The notes under the pieces are model-generated. The model made no database searches. It was not told the origin of the DNA and was given only the letters and a program-made list of their open reading frames with translations. A DNA stretch of 64,000 bases from the NCBI GenBank assembly GCA_900489925.1, contig UEHQ01000019.1:44190-108189 (forward strand). Reading direction: 5' to 3'. A program made the translations under genes and the position numbers. Source of the DNA: Hyphomicrobiales bacterium (GTDB lineage: Bacteria; Pseudomonadota; Alphaproteobacteria; Rhizobiales; Rhizobiaceae). Below, piece after piece: positions 25,047-33,961 of this stretch; position 1 is the first letter of the stretch, and each line of letters opens with the position of its first letter.

Positions 25047-26813
25047 GTGGATCGAAAGCTTGCTGCCATCCTCTCGACCGATGTCGTCGGCTTCAGCCGA
25101 CTTACCGCACTCGACGAGGAGCGTACGCTTCGGGAACTGCACTCCTGCCACGCCCATATCGGTGACTTGGTGCGCGAGCATAGCGGTCGCATTTTTGGCA
25201 GTGCGGGCGATGGCCTTGTCGCAGAGTTTCCGAGCGCTGTGCAAGCTGTTCGATGTTCAGTGGAAATCCAGCGCCGCCTTTGCCGCCACTTCGATGACTT
25301 CCCTCGTGAGGCGAGCCTGGAGTTCCGGATCGGTGTCAATCTCGGCGATGTTGTCGTGTCCGGCGATGATCTGCTGGGCGACGGGATCAATATCGCCGCA
25401 CGCCTGCAGGAGATGGCTCCACCGTCAGGCATCTGCATTTCCGGATCTGTGCGGGAGCATCTTGACGGCAAGGTGGCGTTCGGTTTGACCAGCCTTGGCG
25501 AACGGATGCTAAAGAACATACCCCGACCCGTTCATGTCTATCGGGTCGAGTGGTCGCTAGACACTTCAACCGATCACGAAACTGCGACCAGGCAATTGCG
25601 ATTGGTCCGTCCGGGCAAGGATCAGCCCTCGATCGTGGTAATGCCATTCGACAACCTGAGCGGCCCGGACGATGAGTATTTCGTCGATGGTGTGGTCGAG
25701 GAGATCACCGCCGCTCTTTCCCGAGTTCGGGATTTCTTTGTGATCGCACGCCAGTCGGCCTTCACCTACAAAGGGCAGTTCGTCGATGTTCGCGATATCG
25801 GCAGGCAGCTCGGTGTCGCGTACGTTGTGGAAGGTACCGTCCGGCGGGGAGGGGATAGGCTCCGTATTTCGGTGCAACTTGTTGATGCCGAGATGAGGAA
25901 CCAGCTCTGGTCCGAACGTTACGAGGGCGCGACCCAGGAGATCTTTGAGTTCCAGGACCGGATCGCGGCTCAGGTTGCGGGCGCAGTTCATCCCGCTATC
26001 CGGAGTGCGGAGATCGAGCTATCGACCCGCAAGCCACCGAGCAGCCTGCGAGCGTATGATTTCCTTATGAGGGCCTACCCGTATATCTGGGGTCACAACG
26101 AAGGGTCAGTGAAGCGGGCAATTTCATTGCTTCAAAACGCAATCGCGATTGATCCCATCTACGGGCGAGCTCACGCGTTTCTGGCGTGGTGTCATGGCCA
26201 GAACCTCGGCTACATCTGGAGCGGGGAACCAGAACGAGAGCTGGAGCTTACTTTGAACGCCATCGAGGCTGCATCAAGGTCGATAGACGATGATCCGACG
26301 GCACTTACGGCAGTCGGTGGGGCCATGAGCCACTGCGGTGATCAGGCGCGCGCAGCGGTCTACCTGGAGAGAGCGCTGGCACTCGACCCAAACAACTCGT
26401 GGGCATGGGCAAGACTTGGATGGGTTGCAAGCTATAGGGGCGAGCCCGATCTCGCCAGAGAGCGCTTCGAAAGGGCGATGACCCTCAGTCCGGCCGATCC
26501 TCTTGCCTTCAACATGCGGATGGGTTTCGCTCTCGCATTGGCTCTAGCTGGTTCGCTTGCCGAAGCTGTCTCTATCGCCCGGGAGGTCGTCGGCAGACAC
26601 CCCGACGTAACCTGGCCCTATCGGATGATGACGGCTTGGGCGTCCATGGCTGGCGATGATGTGACGGCACGCTGGTCGGCCGAGAGGTTGTTGGCAGCAG
26701 AGCCGAGCTTCACGATCCAACGATACCTAACGCGGCCAGTATTTCGAGCAATGCCACTTTGGGCAGAGCAGATGTCCCAGGGCTTGCTGAAGGCCGGGCT
26801 ACCTGAGCATTGA
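25047..26813 (+). CDS. Class III adenylate/guanylate cyclase with TolB-like domain and TPRs
   Basis: A 588-aa protein from the GTG at 25047 (AGGAG 11 nt upstream). Residues ~1-170 are a class III cyclase domain: STDVVGFSRL (metal Asp12), FGSAGDGLVAEF (second metal Asp55), GDGINIAARLQEM. Residues ~195-330 carry a TolB/FlgO-like domain (SIVVMPFDNLSG, FVDGVVEEITAALSR, YVVEGTVRRGGDRLRISVQL). From ~350 several TPRs follow (AISLLQNAIAIDPIYGRAHAFLAW, AAVYLERALALDPNNSWAWARLGW). This architecture is a large family in rhizobia. It is cytosolic and presumably makes cAMP in response to an unknown cue. Confidence 0.87.
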   Translation: MDRKLAAILSTDVVGFSRLTALDEERTLRELHSCHAHIGDLVREHSGRIFGSAGDGLVAEFPSAVQAVRCSVEIQRRLCRHFDDFPREASLEFRIGVNLGDVVVSGDDLLGDGINIAARLQEMAPPSGICISGSVREHLDGKVAFGLTSLGERMLKNIPRPVHVYRVEWSLDTSTDHETATRQLRLVRPGKDQPSIVVMPFDNLSGPDDEYFVDGVVEEITAALSRVRDFFVIARQSAFTYKGQFVDVRDIGRQLGVAYVVEGTVRRGGDRLRISVQLVDAEMRNQLWSERYEGATQEIFEFQDRIAAQVAGAVHPAIRSAEIELSTRKPPSSLRAYDFLMRAYPYIWGHNEGSVKRAISLLQNAIAIDPIYGRAHAFLAWCHGQNLGYIWSGEPERELELTLNAIEAASRSIDDDPTALTAVGGAMSHCGDQARAAVYLERALALDPNNSWAWARLGWVASYRGEPDLARERFERAMTLSPADPLAFNMRMGFALALALAGSLAEAVSIAREVVGRHPDVTWPYRMMTAWASMAGDDVTARWSAERLLAAEPSFTIQRYLTRPVFRAMPLWAEQMSQGLLKAGLPEH

Positions 26814-27545
26814 TCGGGGGATGGGGGACGTTGTTCTGGCTTGTCTGCAGGAATTGACGAGTGACCGCTTTGAGACCTTCCGCTGAGCAATTCGACTTTT
26901 TTGGATCGGATGGTCGACGGGCGAGATTTTCTTCGGTCTCATCATTGGTGCCGCCGCTTCCAGCCTTGCGATGGTGCGCGCGACCCTTGGTTGCCATCCA
27001 GGATGGAGACGCAGAACTCGTTGCTGACACCGACCGCTATAACGCGATTGAACAGATCAGTTTGGAACTGCGCTAGGTCCTCTTTACGAATTCTAGCGAA
27101 AGTCCGCGCGTCCTTCTTTTCTTCTTGCTCGACAACAGGAATGATCCCCAATCTCAAGATCTCTTTCATCACATATTCCGTGGCGCCGATCTTTCGCGGG
27201 CCTCTCTGCTTGTCATGGTGGCTGCCGCTGCCCTGAGTTTAACAGCATCAAAAAGAAGCTTGCTCAGCCGCGCGATCGGAGGGGCTGGAGTTCGCTTGCT
27301 CGGAAACAGCCGCGCGTAGTTGGTCGTATTCTCGGTAGAAAGCAGAGGAACATTGCCCTTGCACGAGAAGACGTAGTTGCCCAGCGCGGAATGTGAGGCG
27401 TGCGCTTCCGTTGCGCCGGGCTTGCCATAGACCTGCCAGAGGCAGAGCGCTTCCTACGAACCGGGCTCTTCGTGGTTGGTGAATTCCCGGCAGTTAAGAC
27501 CGAGGCTGGCAGTGCGTCATAGTCCATGACGCGATGTTGTAGGAG
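26814..27545. other. Gene-poor stretch with decayed coding sequence
   Basis: About 730 nt between the cyclase gene and the first regulon site. Besides the remnant listed separately, a 76-codon minus-strand frame (26942-27172) reads like protein but belongs to no family I recognise. This is probably the right-hand scar of the island. Confidence 0.4.
27205..27536 (-). pseudogene. Possible remnant of an MGH1-like glucosidase
   Basis: Reading the minus strand in one frame gives coding-like sequence interrupted by a stop: ALCLWQVYGKPGATEAHAS, then FSCKGNVPLLSTENTTNYARLF. The pattern LL-x-TEN-x-TN-x-x-RLF matches what I remember from the middle of the ~900-aa MGH1-like glucosidase family (LLFTENETNxxRLFG). 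Only ~100 codons are left and no start is present, so it would be a dead fragment. Identification is by memory of one motif and should be treated as tentative. Confidence 0.35.
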
Positions 27546-27562
27546 TTTACCGATCTGTATGG
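27546..27562 (+). promoter_or_regulatory. Regulon site 1, upstream of the ABC exporter operon
   Basis: TTTACCGATCTGTATGG, ending 70 nt before the start of the exporter operon. GTAAAC follows after exactly 16 nt (27579-27584) and may be the -10 element. One of nine related sites. Confidence 0.75.
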
Positions 27563-27632
27563 TTCCAGCGAACCTCCCGTAAACTGCCCGTCCTACCATT
27601 GGCACGTCGATTTGCACTGAAGGATCGCATCA

Positions 27633-28235
27633 ATGGATACAATCTGCGCAATTACGTCGCGAACGTTTTTCGGGACCGTCCTTTTTTCGGTTGCCTGCCT
27701 TGGCCCCATATTCACTCTTGCTGGTGGTTCGCCGGCTTTTTCCGCCGAGAAGGCTGTTCCCGCGGAAAAGAATCCTCCCGGCGATATCCCTGACACGCAG
27801 GTCTTCATCGACTATGCGCCGTCGCAGGGCTTCAAGATAGAGGTTCCCGAAGGTTGGGCGCGTTCGGACCGCGGCGACGGCGCAACTTTCGTTGACAAGT
27901 TGGACGGTGTGGTCGTCACAGTCTCGAAGGCGACCTCCGCGCCGACCGTCGAGAGCGCCAAGGCGAACGAGGTACCAAACTTGAAGGCGGCCGAGCGGGC
28001 GGTGACGGTTACAGCGGTTGAGACAGTGAAGCTGCCTGCGGGGACGGCGATCCGTATCGTCTATACCTCGAACTCAGAACCTAATGCCGTGACCAACAAG
28101 CAGGTTCGGCTCGAAAACGAGCGCTATCTCTATTTCAAGGACGGCAAGCTGGTTACCCTTGAATTGTTCGCTCCGAAGGGAGCCGACAATGTCGATCAGT
28201 GGCAATTAATGTCCAGGTCGTTCCGTTGGAACTGA
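27633..28235 (+). CDS. Secreted PsbP/lipoprotein-like protein of the exporter operon
   Basis: A 200-aa protein with an N-terminal signal peptide (hydrophobic ~10-33, ending near PAFSAEK) and a mature domain with alternating strands (YAPSQGFKIEVPEGWARSDRG, GVVVTVSKATS, YLYFKDGKLVTLELFAPKG, QWQLMSRSFRW) that recalls the PsbP/LpqN fold. It lies 1 nt before the first ATPase gene and is the first gene of a four-gene operon, so it is likely a periplasmic partner of the exporter. No lipobox Cys after the signal. Substrate unknown. Confidence 0.75.
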   Translation: MDTICAITSRTFFGTVLFSVACLGPIFTLAGGSPAFSAEKAVPAEKNPPGDIPDTQVFIDYAPSQGFKIEVPEGWARSDRGDGATFVDKLDGVVVTVSKATSAPTVESAKANEVPNLKAAERAVTVTAVETVKLPAGTAIRIVYTSNSEPNAVTNKQVRLENERYLYFKDGKLVTLELFAPKGADNVDQWQLMSRSFRWN

Positions 28236-28236
28236 C

Positions 28237-28899
28237 ATGGCCACAGTCGTTGCGCACGAACTCTACCGATTTTTTCACAAAGGTGAGGACGAGACCTTCG
28301 CCCTACGTGGGGTGAGCCTATGCCTGCCACCGGGCGAGTTCGTCGCGCTGGTGGGACCATCCGGGAGCGGCAAATCCACGTTGCTATCATGCCTTACCGG
28401 ATTGGACGAACCAGACGGCGGCCATGTCACGGTGAATGGCAATCGGCTGACCAGGCGCCCCGAGGCCGTGCGGGCGCGTATTCGCGCCACGAATTTCGGC
28501 ATCCTTCTCCAGTCGGGTAATCTTTTCCCACATCTTAACGTGGCCCAAAACATTCACTTCCAGATGACGCTAGCTGGCAAGGCTGACGACGCGCGTGTCG
28601 AGCAGCTCGTTGAATTGGTCGGATTGAGGCAGCGGGCGCATGCATTCACCACGCAGCTTTCTGGCGGCGAAACGGCGCGCGCCGCTCTTGCGGTGGCCCT
28701 TGCTGTCAATCCGCCGATTCTCGTCGCAGACGAGCCGACCGCCGAGGTCGATGCCGACACTGAAGCCCGCCTGATCGATCATTTCGAAACTCGGTGCCGT
28801 GCCGGCCTAACCACATTGCTTGCGACCCACAGCGCGGCACTGGCTCAAAGGGCCAACAGGATCGTCAGGCTACACGACGGGAGGCTTGACTATGAGTGA
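28237..28899 (+). CDS. LolD/MacB-type ABC transporter ATPase, first copy
   Basis: A 220-aa nucleotide-binding protein with Walker A GPSGSGKS (near residue 38), Q-loop LLQSGNLFPHL, signature LSGGETARAALA and Walker B ILVADEPTAEVD. The signature deviates after LSGGE from the usual QRVAIA. It belongs to the group that powers FtsX-type permeases (lipoprotein release, peptide efflux, antimicrobial resistance). The stop overlaps the start of the second ATPase gene by 8 nt. Confidence 0.9.
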   Translation: MATVVAHELYRFFHKGEDETFALRGVSLCLPPGEFVALVGPSGSGKSTLLSCLTGLDEPDGGHVTVNGNRLTRRPEAVRARIRATNFGILLQSGNLFPHLNVAQNIHFQMTLAGKADDARVEQLVELVGLRQRAHAFTTQLSGGETARAALAVALAVNPPILVADEPTAEVDADTEARLIDHFETRCRAGLTTLLATHSAALAQRANRIVRLHDGRLDYE

Positions 28900-29572
28900 G
28901 GTTTTGGCGGTCTGCAGGAACGTCGATCGTTTTTTTTTAAGCGGTAGCAGAGACCACGCTTTGGTGCTGCGCAACGTAAACTGTGAGATCCGAGAGGGGG
29001 AGCGCATTGCCCTGTCGGGCCCTTCGGGTTCCGGGAAGACAACCTTGCTGCACATTCTTGGCGGGCTGGACCACCCAACGGGCGGTGAGATTGAATGGCC
29101 CTCGCTGGGCACTGTCGAGCAGCTTCGTCCGCGTCAGATCGGATTTATATTCCAGTCGCCAAGTTTGTTTCCAGCCCTGACGGTGGCACAGAATGTCGAA
29201 CTTCCTGTGATCCTGTCCGGCGGGGATGCCTTATACGACGGAAAAGATGCGAGCGCCCTCCTATCTGCGTTCAGCCTCGGTGACGTTGCCGACAAGCTGC
29301 CGGAGGAATTGTCAGGCGGGCAAGCGCAAAGAGTGGCGATGGTGCGAGCCTTGGCACTTCGACCGAGGCTCGTGCTAGCCGACGAACCGACCGGGCAGTT
29401 GGATGGTACGACGGCGCAATCTTTGATGGATCGGGTACTGGAGCACCTTGAAGGAACGAGGGCCGCCATGGTTGTTGCGACACATGACCAGGCAATCGCT
29501 CTCCGAATGACGATACGCTGGACGATTGACCATGGTCGGTTGACCTCCGGCAATAGTAGCGAGAAGGGCTGA
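28892..29572 (+). CDS. LolD/MacB-type ABC transporter ATPase, second copy
   Basis: A 226-aa ATPase with Walker A GPSGSGKTT, Q-loop FIFQSPSLFPAL, canonical signature LSGGQAQRVAMVRAL and Walker B LVLADEPTGQLD. The start at 28892 is inside the end of the first ATPase gene (GGGAGG just upstream) and the stop overlaps the permease ATG at 29572, so all three are tightly coupled. Having two different ATPases for one permease suggests a heterodimeric engine. Confidence 0.9.
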   Translation: MSEVLAVCRNVDRFFLSGSRDHALVLRNVNCEIREGERIALSGPSGSGKTTLLHILGGLDHPTGGEIEWPSLGTVEQLRPRQIGFIFQSPSLFPALTVAQNVELPVILSGGDALYDGKDASALLSAFSLGDVADKLPEELSGGQAQRVAMVRALALRPRLVLADEPTGQLDGTTAQSLMDRVLEHLEGTRAAMVVATHDQAIALRMTIRWTIDHGRLTSGNSSEKG

Positions 29573-32220
29573 TGTTCGCTCTGTGGATCCGCGGCGTCCT
29601 TGTCCACCGGCTCGCCCGCGTCGCAGGTTCCGCAGCAGGCCTTGCGCTCACTGTAACTCTTCTTGCCGTGATGGCACTGTTTTTGGCGGGCGCAGGAGCT
29701 TCCATGATTTCTCGCGCAATATCGGCCGTCAGTATCGACTGGCAGGTCCAGCTAATGCCGACCGCAGATGAGGGCGCGATACGAAAGACATTACACGAAG
29801 CGACGCTTGTCCAAACAGTCCATCGGGTACGCTATGCAGATGCTGCAGGATTCGAAGCCAGCACCGGAGGGACGATTCAGGAGACCGGGCCGGGACAAGT
29901 GATCACCTTTGACGGCCGCTACCTGCGCGATTTTCCGATGGAAGTTCGACTCCTTTCAGGCAGTCTCAACGGTGTCCTTATTGCGCAGCAGACAGCGGCG
30001 AACCTGCATGTCGGGCCGGGCGATAGTGTCGCGATCAAACGGATCGACCTCCCACCCTTTATGGTCAAGGTCATCGGCGTGGTCGACCTTCCCGACGCCG
30101 ATGCGCTATTCCAGGCGGTCGGCTTGCCGCCTCAGGCCGCTCCGCAGGCACCTCCCGACAACGTGCTTATTTTGCCGGAGGCCGAATGGAAGCGAGCTTT
30201 TGATCCCCAATTGACAACGCGCCCCGGCACTGCACGGCTGCAGTTGCATATCAGGCTCATCCACAACGCTCTGCCTCCGGATCCGGCGTCGGCCTTCACT
30301 TTTGTCACAGGCGCTGTAAGGAACTTCGAGGCCACCGTCGCCGGGCAGGCATTTGTCGCAGACAACCTGGGGTCTCGCCTCGACGCGGTGCGCGAAGACG
30401 CGCTGTATGCTTCCGTGCTGTTCCTCTTCCTAGGGTTGCCTGGAGTTGCTCTGGCGCTCGTTCTAACCTGCGCGGTAACGTCATCGGGTGCCGATCGGCG
30501 CCGACTGGAGCAGGCGCTACTGTGTGTTCGTGGTGCCGCTTCCCGGACGATCCTCGCCTTGTTCTCCACCGAGGCAATTGTCGCGGCGGTCGCAGGCACT
30601 GCGCTTGGTCTTGCTGCAGGTTTGTGGTTAGGAGCCTTAGTACCAGGGCTACGAATGATCTCGGGAGCGACCGCTCCAATCCTGGGGCTGGTGGCCATCG
30701 CGGGACTTGTCGCGGGCTTTGCGGCTTATCTCTATCCTGTGTGGCGTGACATTCGTCAAAGCACGGTCATTGCACAGCGGCGCTCCATGAACGAGGTCGG
30801 ACGGGCGCTTTGGCACCGCCTGTGGCTCGACATGCTTCTGCTTGGTGCGGCGGGTTTGTTCTTCTGGCAATCGGCAAGCACCGGGTACCAGATCATCCTC
30901 GCTCCCGAGGGGGTCGCTGCCACGGCCGTGGACTACAAGGCATTCATTGCGCCTGCCTTGTTCTGGTTTGGGCTTGGCCTCTTGTGGCTGAGATTGTCCA
31001 ACGGCGTGATCGCGGGCAACGGTCGACTTCTTCGCGCTCTGATAAGGCCGGTCTGCGGTGCGCTCGCACCGATCGTCGCTGCCGCGTTGTCCCGGCAGGC
31101 CCGTCGCCTCACAGCCGGCATCGGGATGACGGCACTCGCAATCTCGTTTGCAGTCTCCACCGCGATTTTTGATGCCACCTACGAGGCACAATCGCGTGTT
31201 GACGCGGAACTCACCAACGGAGCCGACGTTACCGTCTTCGGTACGTCGGAAAACCCTGCGGATGCGCATCTGCACGCACTCGCTGCCTTGCCGGATGCGT
31301 CAGCGGTCGAGCCGATGCAGCACCGCTTTGCCTACGTTGGGGCTGATCTTCAGGATCTCTACGGCATCGATCCTTTGGGAGTCGGGCGTGCAACGAGTCT
31401 TTCGGACGCTTATTTCAGCGGCGGGAATGCGGAAGCGACAATGGCCAAGCTCGCCGCAACTCCAGCCGGCGTGCTGGTGTCAGAGGAGACGGTTCAGGAT
31501 TTCCAACTCCAGCAAGGCGACACAATCAACTTGCGGCTGCTGAGCGCTCAAGACCATCAATATCACGCGGTGCCGTTCAATTTTGTTGGTGTCGCCCGCG
31601 AGTTTCCAACGGCCCCGAAGGACTCCTTCCTGGTCGCCAACGCCCGCTACATCGCCGAGAAGACCGGCTCGGCAGCTTCTGAATACGTACTGATGCGAGC
31701 CAAGAGCGATCCGGGACGTCTCAATGCACAAGCCTCTAGGCTCCTTTCGTCCGAACCAATGAAAATCACGGACATCGGCCAGGCCGCTAACCTGATTGGT
31801 TCGAGCCTGACAGCTGTCAATCTGGCCGGTCTGACGACAATAGAGTTGGTGTTCGGCGTCTTGATGGCTGCAGCAGCGGGTGGGTTGATGCTGGCGCTGG
31901 GCATCGTCGAACGGCGCAGGAGCTTCGCCATCCTCAGCGCTATCGGTGCGACGCGTTCGCAATTATCGGCTTTTCTTTGGAGCGAGGGGCTTCTCGTGAT
32001 TGTTGGAGGCGTCTTCTTTGGCGCCCTTTCCGGCGTCGCGACGGCCTGGATGCTGGTGAAGCTGCTGACAGGCGTGTTCGACCCACCGCCGGAAGGTCTG
32101 TCGATACCTTGGGGCTATCTCGGGATCGTCTTGCTTTTGTTGGTCGCAGCCGTCGTAACGGCGGTTCTCGCAGCACGACCGCCACCCGGAGTTCACGCAG
32201 AATATCTGAGGGATTTGTGA
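29572..32220 (+). CDS. FtsX-type ABC transporter permease, tandem-domain (YbbP-like)
   Basis: An 882-aa inner-membrane protein. One N-terminal helix (~12-40) is followed by a ~230-residue extracytoplasmic domain, three helices of an FtsX domain (~280-395), further helices at ~430-530, a second extracytoplasmic domain (~540-730) and three C-terminal FtsX helices (~755-875; LGIVERRRSFAILSAIGATRSQL is the typical coupling region). Ten helices with two periplasmic domains fit the YbbP-like group of type VII mechanotransmission transporters. It probably exports or extracts an envelope lipid, lipoprotein or peptide. Confidence 0.87.
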   Translation: MFALWIRGVLVHRLARVAGSAAGLALTVTLLAVMALFLAGAGASMISRAISAVSIDWQVQLMPTADEGAIRKTLHEATLVQTVHRVRYADAAGFEASTGGTIQETGPGQVITFDGRYLRDFPMEVRLLSGSLNGVLIAQQTAANLHVGPGDSVAIKRIDLPPFMVKVIGVVDLPDADALFQAVGLPPQAAPQAPPDNVLILPEAEWKRAFDPQLTTRPGTARLQLHIRLIHNALPPDPASAFTFVTGAVRNFEATVAGQAFVADNLGSRLDAVREDALYASVLFLFLGLPGVALALVLTCAVTSSGADRRRLEQALLCVRGAASRTILALFSTEAIVAAVAGTALGLAAGLWLGALVPGLRMISGATAPILGLVAIAGLVAGFAAYLYPVWRDIRQSTVIAQRRSMNEVGRALWHRLWLDMLLLGAAGLFFWQSASTGYQIILAPEGVAATAVDYKAFIAPALFWFGLGLLWLRLSNGVIAGNGRLLRALIRPVCGALAPIVAAALSRQARRLTAGIGMTALAISFAVSTAIFDATYEAQSRVDAELTNGADVTVFGTSENPADAHLHALAALPDASAVEPMQHRFAYVGADLQDLYGIDPLGVGRATSLSDAYFSGGNAEATMAKLAATPAGVLVSEETVQDFQLQQGDTINLRLLSAQDHQYHAVPFNFVGVAREFPTAPKDSFLVANARYIAEKTGSAASEYVLMRAKSDPGRLNAQASRLLSSEPMKITDIGQAANLIGSSLTAVNLAGLTTIELVFGVLMAAAAGGLMLALGIVERRRSFAILSAIGATRSQLSAFLWSEGLLVIVGGVFFGALSGVATAWMLVKLLTGVFDPPPEGLSIPWGYLGIVLLLLVAAVVTAVLAARPPPGVHAEYLRDL

Positions 32221-32262
32221 GCGGCTGATCTTTTGCGGCTTAGTTTGCAGAAGCCCACATAG

Positions 32263-32279
32263 CTTACTCATCTGTATGG
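32263..32279 (+). promoter_or_regulatory. Regulon site 2, upstream of the DUF1344 gene
   Basis: CTTACTCATCTGTATGG with GTAAAC 16 nt further on (32296-32301). It is the only site lying farther from its gene (146 nt), because a structured leader intervenes. Confidence 0.7.
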
Positions 32280-32324
32280 TTCCGGAAAGTCAGCGGTAAA
32301 CAGGAGGTGTCAGGCTGGATTCTG

Positions 32325-32364
32325 CAAGCCGGAACCCCGGGGGAATGCCCGGGTGCGAGGCTTG
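32325..32364 (+). other. Structured leader of the DUF1344 gene
   Basis: CAAGCC (32325-32330) and GGCTTG (32359-32364) close a stem whose interior contains GC-rich, partly complementary blocks (CCCCGGGGG and CCCGGG). The fold lies between the putative promoter and the start codon at 32426. Confidence 0.4.
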
Positions 32365-32425
32365 TAGCGTTGGCTCAGTTACTGGGTCATCGGAACGAAT
32401 GTGAAGTCGAACAGGAGCACGAGAT

Positions 32426-32674
32426 ATGGAAAAATCCTTCATCGCTGTTGCACTGATTGTGGCCGTGCCGACAACGATCTTTGCCGCGGAAATGACCGGC
32501 ACGATCAAGGTGATCGACAAGGCTCACGATTCAATCACGCTGACAGACGGGAAGAGCTTCACCCTTCCGGAGGGTATCGAGGCTGAGAGCCTTGCGATCG
32601 GAGAAAAGATCAAGGTTGTCTATGCGAACAAGGCTGGAAAATTGGTGGCTACGCATATCGGCTCTACGAAATAG
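32426..32674 (+). CDS. DUF1344 periplasmic protein
   Basis: An 82-aa protein with a signal peptide cleaved after ...TTIFAAE and a ~60-residue mature domain (MTGTIKVIDKAHDSITLTDGKSFTLPEGIEAESLAIGEKIKVVY) that is a typical DUF1344 small beta barrel. GGAGCACGAGAT precedes the ATG. Members are periplasmic proteins of rhizobia and relatives with no known activity. It stands alone downstream of regulon site 2, in line with an envelope-stress role. Confidence 0.85.
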   Translation: MEKSFIAVALIVAVPTTIFAAEMTGTIKVIDKAHDSITLTDGKSFTLPEGIEAESLAIGEKIKVVYANKAGKLVATHIGSTK

Positions 32675-33182
32675 GCGTCACACGTCGCTTGGCGACCTAG
32701 AGCTTGGATTGAGCAGGCGGTCAGGGTAGATCCTTAAGCATCCGGATCCGGTTTTCCGGTGCGAGGACGATGTTTTGTCTCGCTCGAGGAGAGGCACCAA
32801 TAACTCGGTCGCATCACCGGTTTAACCTGCATCTCGAAAGCACGGAATCTAGGCAATCATTCACGCGCTGGAACGACCTGCGGTAACGGTCGCGTTCGAG
32901 CGTCAGTGACATTTGCATCCGCGTTCTTCAAACTGCGGATCCGGGCGGCCGTTAACCACCTAAAAATCCTTGCGCTTGAGGCAGCTTCTACTCCGATGCC
33001 GTTGAGCGTCAATCGCATTTCATGGCGAGGGGCGCCCCCCAACGTAACACGAGTTTTTCCATTCGGCCAAAGCAAGGCTTCCTTGAACTATCGCAAACGC
33101 TGGGAGGTCCTGCAGGTAGGATCCTCCCGGTGGCTTCCGGTCCGATCCGAATGCTGCTTACTGATGCGGTCCGGTTATCACA
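32675..33182. other. Intergenic stretch without recognised gene
   Basis: About 500 nt between convergent genes. Overlapping frames at 32906-33202 (+) and 32857-33075 (-) lack ribosome binding sites and family resemblance. I see no terminator with a T run. Confidence 0.4.
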
Positions 33183-33554
33183 TCAAGGGTGCAGCGCCTT
33201 GACCAAACCGGACACCGCCATTTTTGCTCTTCCCTGGTCCGGCTTCGTTGCCCGCAGCGATGAAATTGCCTTGTCTGCAGCATCGTCGATCACGCTCCAG
33301 CCGCTTTTGTCCTTCGGATAGAGTGTCGGTTCGGCATTGTCCCAAGCCGTCTCGAAGTCGGTGATACGTTTCTCGGCAGCGGTCATGTCGCCCTTCGAGA
33401 CCAGGGTCAGCGTGTCGCTCGCGATGGTTTCAAAATTTGAAAGATCGCCGAGTTTGACAACCTGCTCGGTGGCGGCAAAGGCTGAGTTCGTGAGCGTGGG
33501 CATCGCTATCAATGACGTTGTTAGAATAGCGACGATCGTGAGGGCTTTCTTCAT
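33183..33554 (-). CDS. Small periplasmic helical protein
   Basis: A 123-aa protein: signal peptide 1-~32 (ending AFAATEQ), then a helical domain with FETIASDTLTLVSKGDMTAAEKRITDFETAWDNAEPTLYPKDKSGWSVIDDAADKAISSLRATKPDQGRA. This pattern (ETAWD-x-AE, W-x-x-DxAxDxAL-x-x-LR) recurs in rhizobial periplasmic proteins, often beside PepSY genes, but I know no function. The start at 33554 follows signal-peptide logic; MTRRPR before it is optional. Regulon site 6 lies 81 nt upstream. Confidence 0.8.
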   Translation of the reverse strand: MKKALTIVAILTTSLIAMPTLTNSAFAATEQVVKLGDLSNFETIASDTLTLVSKGDMTAAEKRITDFETAWDNAEPTLYPKDKSGWSVIDDAADKAISSLRATKPDQGRAKMAVSGLVKALHP

Positions 33555-33635
33555 TCTAGGTCTCCGTGTCATTAAGGATCGGGATCCCGATCGACGCGAT
33601 AATCGCCTGATGACCTTACCCGCGCTTGGCAGCGA

Positions 33636-33652
33636 TTATACGGTTTCGTAAG
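33636..33652 (-). promoter_or_regulatory. Regulon site 6, upstream of the small helical periplasmic protein
   Basis: On the minus strand CTTACGAAACCGTATAA, followed after 16 nt by GTAAGG (33619-33614). It ends 81 nt before the start codon. Confidence 0.75.
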
Positions 33653-33811
33653 GAGCGCAGAGACGTTGCTATCTAGCTATCTAGTGCTTGGGCAGCGGTA
33701 TCGCTTGCTCAATAACCAATGTTTTATCCGACGAATGGAAAGACGCTTTAGCTGCACTGTGCGTTGAACCAATCCGATCTCGGTTACTGCAACTACGGCG
33801 GTGCAAGCGCC

Positions 33812-33847
33812 AAAAAGCCGCCGTTCGTTTCCGAGCGCGGCGGCTTT
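33812..33847 (-). terminator. Terminator of the Cys-pair protein gene
   Basis: On the minus strand AAAGCCGCCG and CGGCGGCTTT form a 10-bp stem (33838-33847 with 33814-33823) followed by TTTTTG. It lies 115 nt past the stop codon at 33962. The same stem can also end plus-strand transcripts. The rest of 33653-33961 holds no gene. Confidence 0.75.
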
Positions 33848-33961
33848 GCAGCTGAGGTCGAGACGATCAAATACCTTGCGCGGCTCACCACGCCTTGCAT
33901 CGGATGCGATGCTTCGTAGACTTCAGCTTGTTCGGGACCCCTCAATCCCGATAGGCGGTAT

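Noticed and set aside
32906..33202. 98-codon plus-strand frame between the DUF1344 gene and its convergent neighbour
   Set aside because: No ribosome binding site and overlaps the end of a well-supported gene; codon character poor.
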